NCBI GenBank assembly: GCA_963814955.1
Contig: CAWFEX010000003.1
Location: 10,781 to 74,780 of the forward strand
DNA length: 64,000 bases
Source: DATCJA01 sp963814955
GTDB lineage: Bacteria; Acidobacteriota; Vicinamibacteria; Vicinamibacterales; UBA2999
Direction of reading: 5' to 3'
A model generated the notes under the pieces. That model was not told the DNA's origin and did no database searches. It worked only from the letters and a program-made list of their open reading frames with translations. Both the position numbers and the translations under genes were made by a program. Of this stretch, positions 63,667-64,000 are shown in pieces. Within the stretch, counting starts at the first letter, position 1. The number at the start of each line of letters is the position of its first letter.

Positions 63667-63702
63667 GCATTCCAGATCGTAATTGCACTGACGATATCTG
63701 TC
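63667..63702 (-). repeat. 36-bp dispersed repeat, copy 2
   Basis: Second copy of the sequence at 61471-61506, with two mismatches. The minus strand reads TDIVSAITIWNA then diverges (VPLKSAG). Same orientation, 2.2 kb apart. Confidence 0.5.
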
Positions 63703-63859
63703 TGCTGCAACCCGACACCGCTTGGAGTTCTGGTCAGCCTCATCACGAGCACCCCGCCGTCCGACAGGACACGTGGATGCAGCGACGCGGGCGTCCGGCC
63801 GATACAGAAGACGCATTGCTCCCGCTGCTTCGTCGCGAAGTGCATGAAGATTCTTTAAT

Positions 63860-64000
63860 GTGAACAAACGTAGCGACGCACGCCTTGCTGCAAAGGCCCT
63901 CCGCAGTATCTCTCCGGACCTTAAGATTCTGTGGGCTTCGAACTTAGAACGCGCCGCCTTCTGGATTCTCGAGGACCTCGACGTGGCGGCGTTGATTGTG
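63860..64000 (+). CDS. Possible N-terminus of an unrecognised gene, cut by window end
   Basis: From a GTG at 63860, 47 codons stay open to the end of the window: VNKRSDARLAAKALRSISPD then helical, with LKILWASNLERAAFWILEDL. The amphipathic helical character is plausible for a protein, but there is no ribosome site and no family match I recognise. Confidence 0.2.
   Translation, partial: MNKRSDARLAAKALRSISPDLKILWASNLERAAFWILEDLDVAALIV

Noticed and set aside
59768..64000. Intact prophage
   Set aside because: Only a holin/peptidase-like pair is seen. There are no terminase, capsid, tail or integrase genes in the window.

Overview
The window looks like one stretch of a high-GC chromosome from an acidobacterium, most likely of the Vicinamibacteria type. 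This is inferred from gene content: a VWFA-related protein of the acidobacterial family, five Oar-like TonB-dependent receptors with carboxypeptidase-regulatory N-termini, exported NHL beta-propeller proteins, a DUF4159 protein, and many intergenic palindromic repeats. No rRNA or marker-gene phylogeny is available here.

Layout. 1-5.8 kb: two paralogous receptors ending at a clear terminator. 5.9-16.4 kb: exported proteins (double cupin, DUF4159, TRAP-type DctP, two NHL paralogues flanking an MBL hydrolase, VWFA protein, DUF1330 protein). 16.9-21.55 kb: five minus-strand gene cassettes, each followed by a good attC site, with no integrase in the window. This is a CALIN-type integron cassette array and is the most notable object here. 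22-23.2 kb: an HMGL-type acyltransferase. 23.3-32.8 kb: two molybdenum hydroxylase systems, one a fused Fe-S/Mo enzyme with a palindrome pair in its coding region, the other a FAD/2Fe-2S/Mo operon, with a broken receptor between them. 32.9-39.0 kb: two more receptors. 39.0-40.6 kb: an LVIVD lipoprotein. 40.9-45.1 kb: M24 peptidase, 2-hydroxyacid dehydrogenase, zinc alcohol dehydrogenase and an HbpS-like protein. 45.2-52.2 kb: a branched-chain-type ABC transporter (two permeases, binding protein, two ATPases) with a GMC oxidoreductase and its small subunit inside the operon. 52.2-59.4 kb: PHP protein, threonine deaminase, DUF885 lipoprotein, TadA, MBL protein, NfeD and SPFH protein. 59.57 kb: tRNA-Ser(CGA), whose 3' end is repeated 105 bp downstream. 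59.8-64 kb: a gene-poor, scrambled tail with a holin/peptidase-like pair, an SDR fragment, a CHASE/REC fusion remnant and a TPR-DUF2914 gene.

Taken together, the chromosomal genes describe a heterotroph that takes up organic molecules (receptors, DctP, Liv-type ABC system) and oxidises them with periplasmic or cytoplasmic dehydrogenases (GMC, XDH family, ADH, hydroxyacid dehydrogenase). The actual substrates cannot be read from sequence.

Caution on sequence quality. Many genes carry frameshifts while the protein similarity continues in another frame, often with compensating shifts. Several signal peptides lie in a different frame from the body of their protein. This pattern fits uncorrected indels in the assembly better than true decay. 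Two places, about 29.03 kb and 62.0 kb, look like fused halves of different genes or domains. Coordinates for such genes are given as the full reconstructed span.
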